Under the pieces are notes generated by a model. That model saw only the letters and a program-made list of their open reading frames with translations. It made no database searches and was not told where the DNA came from. A stretch of DNA of 64,000 nt from Adiantum capillus-veneris (taxonomy: Eukaryota > Streptophyta > Polypodiopsida > Polypodiales > Pteridaceae), in assembly GCA_014529385.2 (NCBI GenBank), contig CM043952.1:151495057-151559056 (forward strand), given 5' to 3'. The position numbers and the translations under genes are program-made. Shown in pieces: positions 1 through 10,973 of this stretch; position 1 is the stretch's first letter; each line of letters begins with the position of its first letter.

Positions 1-3000
1 TCTGATTGATGTACATCCCAACCAAAATGAGCTGCCAATGCACATAGAAAACGTACAGTAGTCATACGACAAGTGGGAGCAAAAGTCTCTTCATAATCTA
101 TGCCTTTTTGTTGTGCATAACCCTTTGCAACAAGTCGAGCCTTATAGCGATCGATCTCACCATCCGGCTTGCGTTTCAACTTGTAAACCCACTTCGTACC
201 AATGGCCTTTTTGCCAGGAGGCAAATCACATAAAGTCCATGTGTCATTCTCTATAAGTGCATCATATTCCGATTTCATGGCAGCAATCCAATTTTCTGAA
301 TTCTATGCTTCATCAAAAGACAGAGGCTCCTCAACATCATGTAAACTAGACACAGCCAAAGCATAACAATCTGATGCATAAGATGCATGGCGAGAGCCTG
401 AACGAGTATGACTAGATAAAGGTGCATCCAATTTACTGTCACGCAAAGTGTGCACCAGCCATTTTGGCATACCTCTAGTTTGCTCATTTTCAGCCCTTTC
501 CTCATCAAGTACATCATGTACATCTGCATCAGTAATAGGCTGATCTAAAACATTTTCAGAAACCCCCATAGGCTGTACATTTGCCTCATTGGAACTTACA
601 TTCGTATTTCCACCACTGAAAAGAGGCAACAAAGTGTCATAAATGTCCTGTGAGCTTACATTACTGTCTCTAGTACATGACAGCAAGGGCTGAACAAAAT
701 CTTCCACAAACACTACATCCCGTGAAACCAGAATACGTTTTGTTTACGGATGATACAACCTGTAACCTTTGCTTTCAGCACTATAACCAACAAAAATACA
801 TTTGACAGCCTTATCATCCAATTTTCTGCGCTGCACTTGTGGCACCGAAGCATATGCCAAACAGCCAAAAACACGCATGTGCTCAATAGAAGGCTTTCTA
901 TCATGCCATGCTTCATATGGAGTAATAGACTGCAAAGCTTTCGTAGGACACCTGTTAAGTACATAAGTGGCACACATGATGGCCTCAAGCCAAAAAGAAT
1001 GCGGCAAAGCTTGACTTTTGACCATACATCATGCCATTTCCGTTAGTGACCTGTTTTTCCTCTCAGCAACACCATTTTGCTGAGGTGTATAAGGCACTGT
1101 ACATTGGTGTTTTATCCCACGACTAGCCAGAAATGCATTAAATTCATGAGACATATACTCCCCCCCTCGATCGGAACGGAGGGTGCCCATAGTACATTTT
1201 GAGACATTTTCAGCCATAGCCAAAAATTGTTTGAAGCACATAAAAACTTCGGACTTCGCTTTAAGCGGAAATACCCATGCATGCCTGGAGTAATCATCAA
1301 TGAAAGTCACGAAGTACAGGTAATTGCCCAAGGACGGAGTTTGCATGGCCCCACAAACATCACTATGCACAAGCTGCAACCTGCATGTGGCCCTAACTGA
1401 ACCATCCTTTGGAAACTTAGAACGCTGCATTTTACCCAGAATACAGCCTTCACAAACATGTTTGACAGGTGCTTCAAGAGGCGGCAAAGAAGCAACCATA
1501 TCAGATTTCTGCAAACGCAGCAAACTGGCAAAATTCAGATGACCAAAACGTGCATGCCAAAGTTTTGCATCTGAAATAGCCCTTGAATCTGCAACAGCAT
1601 TTGCAAAATTTTGTCCACACTTGTCATACAAAGTGAGCTTATACAGCCCACGGCACAAAAGCCCAGATGCAACAATTTCATCACCAAAACTGAGATCATG
1701 AACTGTACATCTGTCATCCACAAATTTGACTACAAGTCCAAGTCTAGCAAGTGCGGATACAGACAAGAGATTCTTCTTGATCCCAGGTACATAAAGTGCA
1801 TCAACAAGTGTGAAGGAACTGCCATTAGCAGCAGTGAGCACAATCTTTCCAACTCCCTGAACTGGATAAGAGGCGTTGTTGGCACAAGTGACTGAATTCC
1901 CATGAGGGGCAGAGGTAAATAATTCACGATGTGAGGTAATGTGCTTTGTAGCACCACTGTCGAAATACCACACATGTGAATCTACAGCAACTGACAAGCA
2001 TGCATCATGGACAATAGGATTGTAAGTGCACTCTGCGCTAAAAGCCCATTCTGCATCAACATCAGCATCACAATCTCCTTTCACAGAAGACTCAACAATG
2101 GCTGCATTTGTAGTGGAACCAGCATTTGCAGTGGAACCACCCTCTTTCTTCTTAGCCTCTTTGGCCTTCAACTTAGGACACGACTTGATCAAGTGATCAT
2201 TGGCTTTACAATAATGGCAACGCATCTTCTTTTTGCCCTTATCACCAGAATTGCCAGACGAAGTTCTGCCAGCAGAAGCATTAGAAACAGAATTTTTGCC
2301 ACTCGCAGCAGAACCATAAGAAGTGGCTGCATTACTGTTACCACCCTTTCTTTGAGAAGCAATAAAAGCCTGTTCAACTGCACACTGCCTAGTCCTGTTT
2401 TTTCTAGAAAGTGACTCTTGCAATAGCAATGTGCATAATGCATCAAACTTGACAACTTCAGGATTTCCTTGGGTCATGAGTCTCCAAGTACTAGCAAAAG
2501 TTTGGTAGGAATCTGGTAAGGCATCAAGAACAGTCTGCACAAGGGAACTGTCCGAAATGACTTCACCTGCAGAAATGAGTTGCTCATTGATATCCTTGAC
2601 ACTAGCAAGGAAAGTGTCCATATCATCTTCCTCATGCATAATCTTCGACTCTAGCTCTTTACGTAGCAAAGCAATTTTAGCCTCATTGCGGCTTGCATAA
2701 AGACCTGCTAGAATATCCCACGCCTGTTTTGCAGATTTTGCTGAACGGATGTGAGGAATAATGGTGCGCTTCACAGACAACGCAATCAATGCATGAGCCT
2801 GCGCATCCTTAACATCCCAACGAGCTTGTTCTGCCGTAGGCAAAACAACTCTAACTGCTGCAATCCTTGCAGCAAGACCTGCAACATCCTCAACATCGCC
2901 TACATCTTCAGAACCAGGACGTACATCAATGCCCTGCACAATGTTCCAGACACCTTTTGACACAAGAACATGTTGCATCATATAAGCCCACATAGGGTAG

Positions 3001-3068
3001 TTGTCCCCATCCAACCTGTCCTCAGCAGCAAACATCTTGAACACATCTGTGTTGTTGTTGTCAGCCAT
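1..3068 (-). pseudogene. copia gag-pol polyprotein with three in-frame stops
   Basis: I take the ATG at 3068, not the one at 3128, because it sits in an ACCATGG context and begins the typical gag start MADNNNTDVF. Counting from 3128, the zinc knuckle CHYCKANDHLIKSC is at residues 304-317, the protease DSGAT at 390, the integrase HHCC residues at 525, 530, 559 and 562, and the integrase acidic triad at D590, D653 and E689. The frame continues through stops at 1029-1031 (TGA), 744-746 (TAA) and 303-305 (TAG) into the integrase C-terminus (VFGCLAYASVP) and then reverse transcriptase (GTKWVYKLKRKPDGE), cut by the window edge. There are no frameshifts. The TGA lies where this family normally has Arg, so CGA to TGA deamination is likely. 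Confidence 0.92.
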
Positions 3069-3416
3069 GGTAAATGCTGCACCTGATGTGAAAACTGCCC
3101 GAAAATAGGAGAAATGGAGCGGGAACAACTTGTGCTATATAGCACAAACCGTAGAAGACTATAAGGCACCTGTTATGCAGAAAACGGCACTGACAGAAAA
3201 TCTGCACAAAATGACGAAATAGCCTGTGCAGTACTGCCCGTAGTGGAAACGGAGCCCGAAATGAGCCCAAATTAAAATTCTGAGCAGACCAAGCTTTTCG
3301 AGCTCTCCCAAAATATTTGTCGACCTGCGAACGCTCGCCAAATCTCACTGAAATCGGAGAAAGTGAGCAGGCGTGTGTTGGAGCAGCTGGCGACTAAGCC
3401 CGGGAGGACGTGACCT

Positions 3417-3428
3417 GCTCTGATACCA
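3417..3428 (-). other. primer-binding site for initiator tRNA-Met
   Basis: The minus strand reads TGGTATCAGAGC, the complement of the 3' end of initiator tRNA-Met and the usual plant copia primer site. It is two bases from the LTR edge and about 350 bases upstream of the gag ATG. Confidence 0.9.
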
Positions 3429-3430
3429 AT

Positions 3431-3657
3431 TGTTGGAATTAGGGTTGCAGAGAAACACACACAGCTTGGAGAAGACGAAGGAAGCTCAAGGCACACAATA
3501 GAGAGTGTGTTGCTTAGTGTGCAATGGAAAGATAGATAGCCCTAGAGTGATGGGCGTATATACAATGCACGGGGGAAAAAACCTCCTAAAGAGGGAAAAA
3601 ATGCCCCGGCGGTCCTAGTGTGTTCACACACATCACTACCACATGTATATGGTAACA
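3431..3657 (-). repeat. LTR of the left-edge copia element (5' LTR)
   Basis: On the plus strand it begins TGTTGG directly after the primer site and ends GGTAACA, giving TG...CA ends with short TGTT/AACA inverted termini. The length is about 227 bp. A TATA-like GTATATAC lies at about 3555 in the minus-strand sense. The outer boundary is inferred from the terminal motif, because the partner LTR is outside the window. Confidence 0.7.
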
Positions 3658-4394
3658 ATTACCTCTGCATTTTGCAAGCAAATGCACTTGAGACTTGGTC
3701 CTTTTCTATGCAAAAGAACTTGCAATTGGCTCAAGGTCATATCTCTTTTGTTTCATGATCACAATAGACTCATTAGGCTAGAAATTGTCCTCACAAAAAG
3801 TGGTTTAGAAGAAAAATGATAAGATCAAGCATCCTTTTGGAGGTCACTACAAGGAACCTCTTCAAGCTTTATTTTATCCTTAAATTTGCATTAGAAGGTC
3901 TCAAAGAATTAAGAGGTAGCTTAGAATCCAATGCTGCACAAGCTGCCAGGGAACTTCAGCGGATGAAAACTTTTGGTAACTAGTAAAATGAAGCTTTCCA
4001 CAACTACCTCTTGTCAAAATACCTTGTTGCTTTACTTTTATCTTGGACTCCTCCATAATTATATTGTTTAAGACCTCATGCATGTCATCACCTATGTTCA
4101 CAGATTCACAAGACATTCATCAGATCCATGACAACTAGACATGTTAACCTCTCAATCAATTTAACTTGCTTGTACGAGCACCTACTAAACTCTATGAAAT
4201 GGTTCTCCTTTTTACTAAGACTTTTCACTATAACTATGACTCTATCAATTTCTCTCTCAAGCATAGGAATCTAGTTTTCTTCACAAGTATTAACTTACAA
4301 AGGAACGCTCTCAATGTGATGTAGCCATTTTGAAAAGAGCTGACAACCTTCAGAGGAAAAAAGGGAGGGCCGCTGAAGGGTGTTGCACTGCGTA

Positions 4395-4396
<2 letters not shown>
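3658..4396. other. no gene recognised
   Basis: This is AT-rich sequence between the left copia LTR and the first GA tract. No reading frame here resembles a known family and all are short. I see no repeat structure. Confidence 0.6.

Positions 4397-4457
<61 letters not shown>
4397..4457. repeat. (AG)n microsatellite, about 61 bp, uninterrupted
   Basis: This is a pure AG dinucleotide run. It makes spurious Arg-Glu and Ser-Leu reading frames on both strands, which are not genes. Confidence 0.98.
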
Positions 4458-4459
<2 letters not shown>

Positions 4460-5790
4460 ACTTGTTCTTGCTTGCTTTAGGCACTTGTTTTTGCTTGTTT
4501 ACAACACTGGAGTTGTTTCATGCTTTAGGGGGTTCTCGGATGGCATTGTAGTCTTACAAGGTTGTGTGTTGACTTTATTGCAAAATCTAGGTGCCAAATT
4601 TTTGGTGGGCTATTTTTGAGAGGAGGCTAGGTATGCCACATGGAATTGAATTATATATGTTTCGAGTATGAAGAGATTGCTTGCTTGTGTCTTGAGTATT
4701 CAATTTTCATAATGGTTCTTAAATCTCATTTTTTGTCAATTAAGTGTCACATTTGTGGTAGTGAAAGTAATATGCATGGCATAATTTTTTTCTTTCACCA
4801 TTGTTGATCTTATATCAATTTGCTCGGATGTATCTTTGCTCGGTTTTTTTTGCTCGGTGATTACAAACCCCCCTCTTAAGGGGTATTGTATGTTGGAAAA
4901 TGCTTGGATCAAATCCCTTAAGGTCCTTATATATTCATGCAAACACATCTCTATATTTTTTGAGAGCAGCTATTAATAATTGCTTTTCCTCCTGAGTGTG
5001 GTTTGTGGCAATGTATGCCGGCTATTGAACTACGATCTGTTTGACTTGTATCGTGTAATTTTTGTGTGAGAGGATCCATCAAATTTTCGGTGTCAAACCC
5101 CTCTTCACTTTCCATTTTCCTTTGTCCAAACGTCTTTCAGGGTTTGCTTTAGCTTGTGATATTCACATTTTTGCTTGAACATTTTTTATGATGTTTCAAC
5201 TATATCTTTGGGTTGCCCTTTGCTTCTTCTCTTTGGATTAGTCTTTGTAGAAGCTAGTTTCATAGGTTTTTGTGTGATTCTATCCCTGACACAGTCATTT
5301 GCTCCAACGAGCATTAGATTCTACGTTTTGCTCAACAATTGAGGCATAAGTTTCCCCTGTATGTTTTTTTGTCTTCACACTTACTTAGCTCCATACCTCT
5401 GCTCTCTTCTCAAGTTTTGATTTGGGAAATCATAGAAGAATGCCTCTTGCTGGCTTGGTTTAGTCACATTCTCAAAGCTACTCGATAGCTCATCCTTAGC
5501 TTCAATTTCTAATTCATTGTCATGCGAGTCTTGGAACTCTTTGTCACTTTTGTTGCTTATGTCTCGGATGGAGAACTTGTCCACTATGCATTTGCAATCA
5601 ATCACTTTGGAAAAGGAAGATAAGCGAGCTTTGGAGCGAGCTTTTTTACCTCCTCCACCCTTGCCGCTCACTATCACCAAATACCACCGACGGCAAGTGG
5701 CACTGTTTTTGAGCCATCGCAACCTCTCTTGCTCCTCCACATTGCACCACCAACTTCCAACTCCCCTCCTCTCTCAGCCTCCAACCGCCC
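4458..5790. other. no gene recognised
   Basis: The longest open frame is 5381-5740 on the minus strand (119 codons, rich in Lys, Ser and Glu). It has no motif I recognise and overlaps a CT-rich stretch, so I do not call it a gene. The rest is T-rich. Confidence 0.5.
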
Positions 5791-5791
5791 C

Positions 5792-5869
<78 letters not shown>

Positions 5870-5920
5870 TCATGTTTTTTAACCCCCTCTCCTTTGTTTT
5901 TCTCTTCTTTCTCAATATGC

Positions 5921-6003
<83 letters not shown>
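5791..6003. repeat. compound microsatellites (CT)n(CA)n and (CT)n(AT)n
   Basis: A CT run at about 5801-5827 passes directly into CA at 5827-5867. After 53 bases of unique sequence, CT at 5921-5944 passes into AT at 5944-6003. Each junction keeps dinucleotide phase, as expected when one repeat arises by mutation at the end of another. Confidence 0.97.
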
Positions 6004-6008
<5 letters not shown>

Positions 6009-6112
6009 GGTAGCATAGTCTTTATCTATTTATATTCCTCTCTTACCCTAATTTTCTTAGTAGGTAACCTCTCTCTCTATCTCTCTTCTTTTTGTATCTT
6101 TCAACCTCCAAC

Positions 6113-6115
<3 letters not shown>

Positions 6116-6182
<67 letters not shown>

Positions 6183-6238
6183 GTTTCCTCCCTTTCCTTT
6201 CTCTTTTTCTCCTTTCTCACCCCCTTTGTCTATCCCCT

Positions 6239-6291
<53 letters not shown>
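6116..6291. repeat. (CT)n(AT)n followed by (CA)n
   Basis: CT at 6116-6150 runs into AT at 6151-6181. A pyrimidine-rich linker leads to CA at 6242-6291. This repeats the order of the block 300 bases to the left, so the two may be a decayed duplication. Confidence 0.97.
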
Positions 6292-6298
<7 letters not shown>

Positions 6299-6301
6299 AT
6301 T

Positions 6302-7402
6302 ATCCCTCCCCCAAAACTTAAAGTTGTTGAGATATTTAAGTACCTTGGACTTGAGGTTCCGTCCAATCACAAGTGGCATGAATGTGCTATGTAACATTTG
6401 GAAGCGGGAAAGAGAGCATATTATGCATTTGAGAACATGTGTAATGCGGAAAACATCAAATATGGGGTTCTCAAGAAGTACCTTTTTGATGCATTGGTGA
6501 CACTGGTTCTTCTTATGGACTTGAAGTGTGGGGCGGGAGCATCTCAAAGTCTACTTGGAAAGAGTTTGAGAATGTCCAAAAGCGCTTTCTTACAAACTTT
6601 CTCCAAGTTAAGACACAAACACCATATATGCTCCAATTGAGGTTATGGGCATGGAAAGGGTTGTGGAATACATGACAAAGATACGTCAAAACCCCTCACA
6701 TCGACTTCCTACAATTGCATGGGAAGCAAGCAAAACAGTTTAAAAGACGCATAAAAGTAAAATCTTGAGCATGGGATGGATGCGGAACATAAAGAAGTGG
6801 TTTGAGAGATGGGATGCATTACACTTGCTACATGATGCTTCAATTGACTCCCAAGTGAATAAAGCTTTTCTACAATGCCAATATATTACGGCTTGGGAGA
6901 AATTTGGTGAGTCACGCTTCATACATTACACCATCCATATTAACCCCAACTACAAAACGATGTTCTTTGCTGAAAGAGGAAACCATACTCACACTTACAT
7001 GCTTGAGCCTATCCCCTTGTCGATGATACGCACTATCATAGCCATTTGGCTTAGCTCCAATTTCCTTCAATGCGAGACAGGGCATTGGGGCAATGGAGAA
7101 GAGTGAAATCGATTGTGCACATTATGCTCACTGCAAGTTCAAGAGTCTAAGTACCACACACTACTAGAGTGTGAGCTCAGCTTTTGATCACATCCGAACT
7201 TGCTTCTCTCACATTTTGAGCCATGACTTAGGCCTACACACTTTCCTCTCTCAGTCACAATGTGGGCTCTTCATTGCGAGTCGTGACTCTCATCACCACA
7301 ATCTTGGAGCATCAAGAGTCACTCATCAGCCATACAGATACTACATCACATGTAACTTTGGTCCCATAGGTCATATTTGACCTTCAAGGACCATAATAAA
7401 AC
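6302..7402 (+). pseudogene. LINE (non-LTR retrotransposon) 3' end: RT C-terminal region and zinc-binding tail
   Basis: Split frames read in order: KYLGLEVPSNHKWHECAM, then a stretch that in a shifted frame gives LLYGLEVWGGS and KRFLTNFLQVKTQTPYML (the segment behind the LINE RT catalytic core), then HYTIHINPNYKTMFF and RTIIAIWLSSNFLQCETGHWG, and lastly CTLCSLQVQESKYHTLLEC. The last fits the C-x2-C...H-x4-C zinc-binding end of plant LINE ORF2. There are several frameshifts and stops. The RT catalytic core is missing, as in normal 5' truncation. The 3' untranslated part ends at about 7402 in AATAAAAC followed directly by (CT)n. Confidence 0.75.
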
Positions 7403-7478
<76 letters not shown>

Positions 7479-7565
7479 CTCTCTTTCTCTCTCTCTCTCC
7501 CCCCAAAACACACACACACACACACACACTATCCCTCTTCTGAAACTCTCTCTCTCTCTCTCTTA
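7403..7565. repeat. microsatellite block (CT)n(AT)n(CA)n, repeated once
   Basis: CT runs from 7403 to about 7431, AT to 7449 and CA to 7478, followed by a shorter CT, C-run, CA and CT series to 7563. The first CT tract directly abuts the 3' end of the LINE fragment and may be the element's original tail. Confidence 0.95.
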
Positions 7566-7574
7566 TTATTATGC

Positions 7575-7964
7575 ATTGAAGAGCGTGGATACGGGACAAG
7601 CATGTGCATTCGACACATTGCATCCCTTTTCATAGCCTCTCATATGCTATCATGTAATGTGAAAGCCTACAATAGTGTGTGGCACTTATACTCTTAAACT
7701 TGCGTGAGCATAATGTACATAGTTTATGTTATGTGACTCTTTTCCATTGCCCTAGTGTCTCATCTTGCATCAACGGGAGTAGGAGCCAAGCCAAATGATT
7801 GAGATAGTGTGTATCATTGACAATGGGATAGTCTCAAGCATATTGGAAGGAGTATGGTTTCCTTTTTTTAGTAATGAACATGGTTTTGTAGTTGGGGGCA
7901 ATATGGGTGATGTAATGTGCGCAGCATAGCACCTTGAATTCTATTGAATCCAAAATAAATTGGT

Positions 7965-7965
<1 letters not shown>
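7575..7965 (-). pseudogene. second LINE 3' fragment, opposite orientation
   Basis: The minus strand reads HYITHIAPNYKTMF, then LETIPLSMIHTI and a degenerate tail. It is collinear with HYTIHINPNYKTMFF and LEPIPLSMIRTI of the plus-strand copy at 6917-7040. Stops and a frameshift are present. The two copies therefore form a divergent inverted pair of one LINE family around the microsatellite block at 7403-7565. Confidence 0.65.
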
Positions 7966-8042
<77 letters not shown>

Positions 8043-8051
8043 GGGGGGGAG
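7966..8051. repeat. (GT)n(GA)n with poly-G run
   Basis: GT repeats to about 7996, then GA to about 8031, then 18 consecutive G at 8032-8049. The G run is one of several long homopolymer C/G tracts in the window. Confidence 0.96.
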
Positions 8052-8083
8052 AGATGAATATGGGGCGGGAGGGAACCAAAGAG

Positions 8084-8192
8084 AGAGAGGATAGTGGGAA
8101 AGAAACAGAGGACTATGATGTGGGAGTGTGCCCTAGAGAGAGAGGACAGTGGGAAAGAAACGGAGGAATATTATGTGGGAGTGTGCCCCAGA
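8084..8192. repeat. tandem duplication, unit about 54 bp
   Basis: Two head-to-tail copies contain AGTGGGAAAGAAAC and ATGTGGGAGTGTGCCC. They differ at a handful of positions and are flanked by GA tracts on both sides. Confidence 0.85.
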
Positions 8193-8195
8193 GCG

Positions 8196-8242
<47 letters not shown>

Positions 8243-8245
<3 letters not shown>

Positions 8246-8293
8246 TGGAGAGAGATTCAAATGTGACAAAAGAAAACAAATAGTGTGTAGAGG

Positions 8294-8359
<66 letters not shown>

Positions 8360-8389
8360 AAGAAGAAGAGTATTTTAATAGGAAACTAA

Positions 8390-8429
<40 letters not shown>

Positions 8430-8484
8430 TTAAACAGGTCAAAATACATTAAAAGTTGTTTTTAGCAAACAATGCATAGAGAGA

Positions 8485-8525
<41 letters not shown>

Positions 8526-8583
8526 TGAGAGATTTAAATAGATCAAAATTCATTAGAACTTATTCTTTTACATTGTGTAGAGG

Positions 8584-8640
<57 letters not shown>

Positions 8641-8696
8641 AAATAGATCAAAACCCATTAAAACTTTTTCTTTTACACTTTGTAGAGGGTGTGTGC

Positions 8697-8751
<55 letters not shown>

Positions 8752-8817
8752 TGAGAGAGAGAGAGATTTAAGTAGATCAAAATTCATTTGAACTTTTTCT
8801 TTTACACTGTGTAGAAG

Positions 8818-8848
<31 letters not shown>

Positions 8849-8950
8849 GGAGAGAGAAAGAGATTTAAACATATCAAAATTCAGTAGCTTTTTCTTGTAC
8901 ATTGTATGAGAGTGAGAGTGAGAGTGAGAGAGAGAGAGAGAGAGAGAGAC
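8243..8950. repeat. compound minisatellite, about 6-7 units of 90-130 bp
   Basis: A unit made of a 50-60 bp unique core (ATTTAAATAGATCAAAATTC, then a T-rich part and TGTAGAGGGTG), a GT tract and a GA tract is repeated head to tail. The cores begin at about 8252 (divergent), 8426, 8531, 8637, 8766 and 8863. Unit length varies because the embedded GT and GA tracts differ in length. There is no coding content. Confidence 0.85.
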
Positions 8951-9329
8951 TTAGTCAAAAGGAAAGAAAGAGCAATGCCTTTTTGGCCTTAGCCCTTTGT
9001 GGTGGTTTCCCTCTTTTCTTAACGAAAAAGGGAAGATTATTTTTAAAAAATATTAATTTTTGATTGGATGATATAAAAAGAAGATACTCATTGCAAGGAC
9101 AGTCCAATATATTGGCATCCGTTGAAAGGTAAACTTTCTCACTATCGTTCACTCTTTTCCAAAGCAAAAGGGAAGCCGTGTCACGCCCTCCCATGCTTCC
9201 TTTCTCCTTCTCTCTCTCTCTCTCTGCATATCTTCCCCACCCATTCCACCATCTCCTGCCCTCGTCCCTCCCGAGTTGCACCTTTCTCCCCAATTGCCTG
9301 CTCCAACCCACCATCGCTTGCCCTCCTTC

Positions 9330-9368
<39 letters not shown>

Positions 9369-9600
9369 TCGCGCTCCATTGAACCTGCTCACGTACTGCT
9401 GCCGCCCTCCATCTTTCAAGTGGGAAACAGTCTACCCCCCTCTTCAGGACTAACTGCTGCCCCCCTCCATCATTAATCTTTAATCGCTTGTTAGGTGAGA
9501 GAGGATGAGCTCTACAGACGTCGCAAATGGACCTGTGCATGCAGGAGCACTAGACAATGTGGCGGTAAATGGGCCGGGAGGGGGTCCGAGCAGGAATGAT
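8951..9600. other. no gene recognised; CT-rich tract at about 9336-9363
   Basis: Low-complexity pyrimidine-rich sequence on the plus strand (9180-9470). It gives several overlapping Ser/Leu/Pro-rich frames on both strands that reflect composition only. Confidence 0.5.
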
Positions 9601-10010
9601 CCATAGCTGAAGGCGTACTGTAATGACTGTTAAATTTATCAGCATGAGAGAAGCCGAACCACTTGCTATCGATACTAGGTGCAATATCCGTAGTAGTACC
9701 CTGCATTTCTAGCTGCATCAGACTCACTTCTTTAATGTTGTGCAGCCAGCTGACCTCGATCTTATACTCTGCGAGCATGCCTGATGACGATTCACGCAAG
9801 GGCTGAGCCTGCAGATTCTCTGGCGCAACTACAAAATTGCAATTGGCTTTTTCGGGGTTGAAATATCCGCGCAGTCGTTGGAATGGGGGAGGGCGATACT
9901 CGCCAGGCAAAGCTCGCGGCTTCTGCCATTATACTGGACGCGAAGGGGGTGGGTCGCAATGAAGCAAGGCATGGCACACAACAAGCAGCAGCTCGGAAGC
10001 CACCATCGCC
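9600..10010 (-). other. possible first exon of an unidentified nuclear gene
   Basis: On the minus strand a (CT)n tract at 10083-10117 lies upstream of short overlapping open frames, as (CT)n does in many plant 5' leaders. One frame starts MAEAASFAWRVSPSPIPTT and looks like a plastid transit peptide: few acids, rich in Ser, Arg and Ala. A second, overlapping frame reads EYKIEVSWLHNIKEVSLMQL and has coding-like composition. They are not in phase, so either an intron or a frameshift separates them. I do not recognise a family. Confidence 0.2.
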
Positions 10011-10075
10011 ATGGCCTGCTTTGGTTTTGGTGCAGGGTAAGCAAAGGAGAGGAAAGGCTTGCTCGTCTGAGAGCG

Positions 10076-10082
<7 letters not shown>

Positions 10083-10117
<35 letters not shown>
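10083..10117. repeat. (GA)n microsatellite
   Basis: About 35 bp of pure GA. It would be CT-sense in the leader of the possible minus-strand gene to its left. Confidence 0.97.
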
Positions 10118-10118
<1 letters not shown>

Positions 10119-10400
10119 GCGCAGCATTCTTCTCGTTTTGTTGCGATTCACAGTGCTCGTAGCTCCATGGTTGCCTGTAAACCCTCCCAAATCCCTTCAA
10201 TCTCAGTATTTTGGTACCTCCCCAAACATGCTGTGTTTGCAACTTGCAAGTAGATCTCCTTACTGACCTACTGGCATCATGTATATTTGCATCCTGTCCT
10301 TCAGAACTTTGTAACTCTCCTTATATATCCTAAATGTTTAGCAAATCCATTTAGTGTGAATGCAATTCTAGACTTGACGCTCACAGCACACACACTCACT

Positions 10401-10408
<8 letters not shown>

Positions 10409-10446
<38 letters not shown>
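10409..10446. repeat. (GA)n microsatellite
   Basis: About 38 bp of GA following a short GTGTGT run. Confidence 0.97.
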
Positions 10447-10452
<6 letters not shown>

Positions 10453-10970
10453 GTCTAATTTAGTGTTGTATATGGCTTTTGTTGATCCTCTCACCCAAAT
10501 GTTGTATATGGCTTTTGGCAAAGCTTTTGACATAAATTTTGATTAATTAGTATTGCATTGCTCTTTTTGGCGTGCAGTTGCAGGTATCTTTTTTTAATTT
10601 GTTGTCTGTTGACATGAATTTCGATGAAGCAGTGCTCTTCTTGAGGTTTTGTTTTGTGTGCTGGCAATAGATGAAAACCTTCTCTATCCAATTGCAGGCA
10701 ATTTGATCAGAATTACACGATGCCTCTTCATAAAAATTATTGTGTTATGGCAAGGAGGGAAAGGCATGTCTGTGTTGCTGATGATATCAGGGACTCTATG
10801 TAATGAGTGTGGAGAGGATGGGGCTAGAGGAGGAGAACACCTGCAATATAACCATGCCAGTGTGCCACAGAAAATTGTAGTAGTTTGTGAAGTGTGGACT
10901 CTCGAGGGAGAAACCTGGCCTGTGGTTCGGTGCTATGACTCGTGACTCGTGAGAAGCTGTGAGAGGGGCC
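10447..10970. other. no gene recognised
   Basis: T-rich sequence resembling intron or intergenic DNA. A 17-bp direct repeat (TGTTGTATATGGCTTTT) occurs at about 10465 and 10500. Possible splice-like TTGCAG sites are present, but no exon can be supported. Confidence 0.5.
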
Positions 10971-10973
10971 ATG

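Larger units (their letters stand above)
1..3657 (-). mobile_element. Ty1/copia LTR retrotransposon, 3' end beyond the window
   Basis: Read on the minus strand the order is LTR, primer-binding site, gag, protease, integrase and the beginning of reverse transcriptase, which is the copia order. The right-hand LTR lies at 3431-3657. The rest of the reverse transcriptase, RNase H and the other LTR lie left of base 1, so no target-site duplication can be checked. The coding frame is one continuous frame broken only by three nonsense codons, so this copy is dead but decayed by point mutation rather than by rearrangement. Confidence 0.93.

Noticed and set aside
5381-5740. 119-codon minus-strand frame
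   Set aside because: No motif or neighbour support; lies next to CT-rich low-complexity sequence.
8243-8950. CRISPR-like array (repeated cores with variable spacers)
   Set aside because: The variable parts are GT/GA microsatellites, not unique spacers, and the DNA is plant nuclear.
8955-9540. Overlapping 66-154 codon frames rich in Arg-Glu or Ser-Leu
   Set aside because: Products of (CT)n/(GA)n tracts on both strands; no conserved motif.
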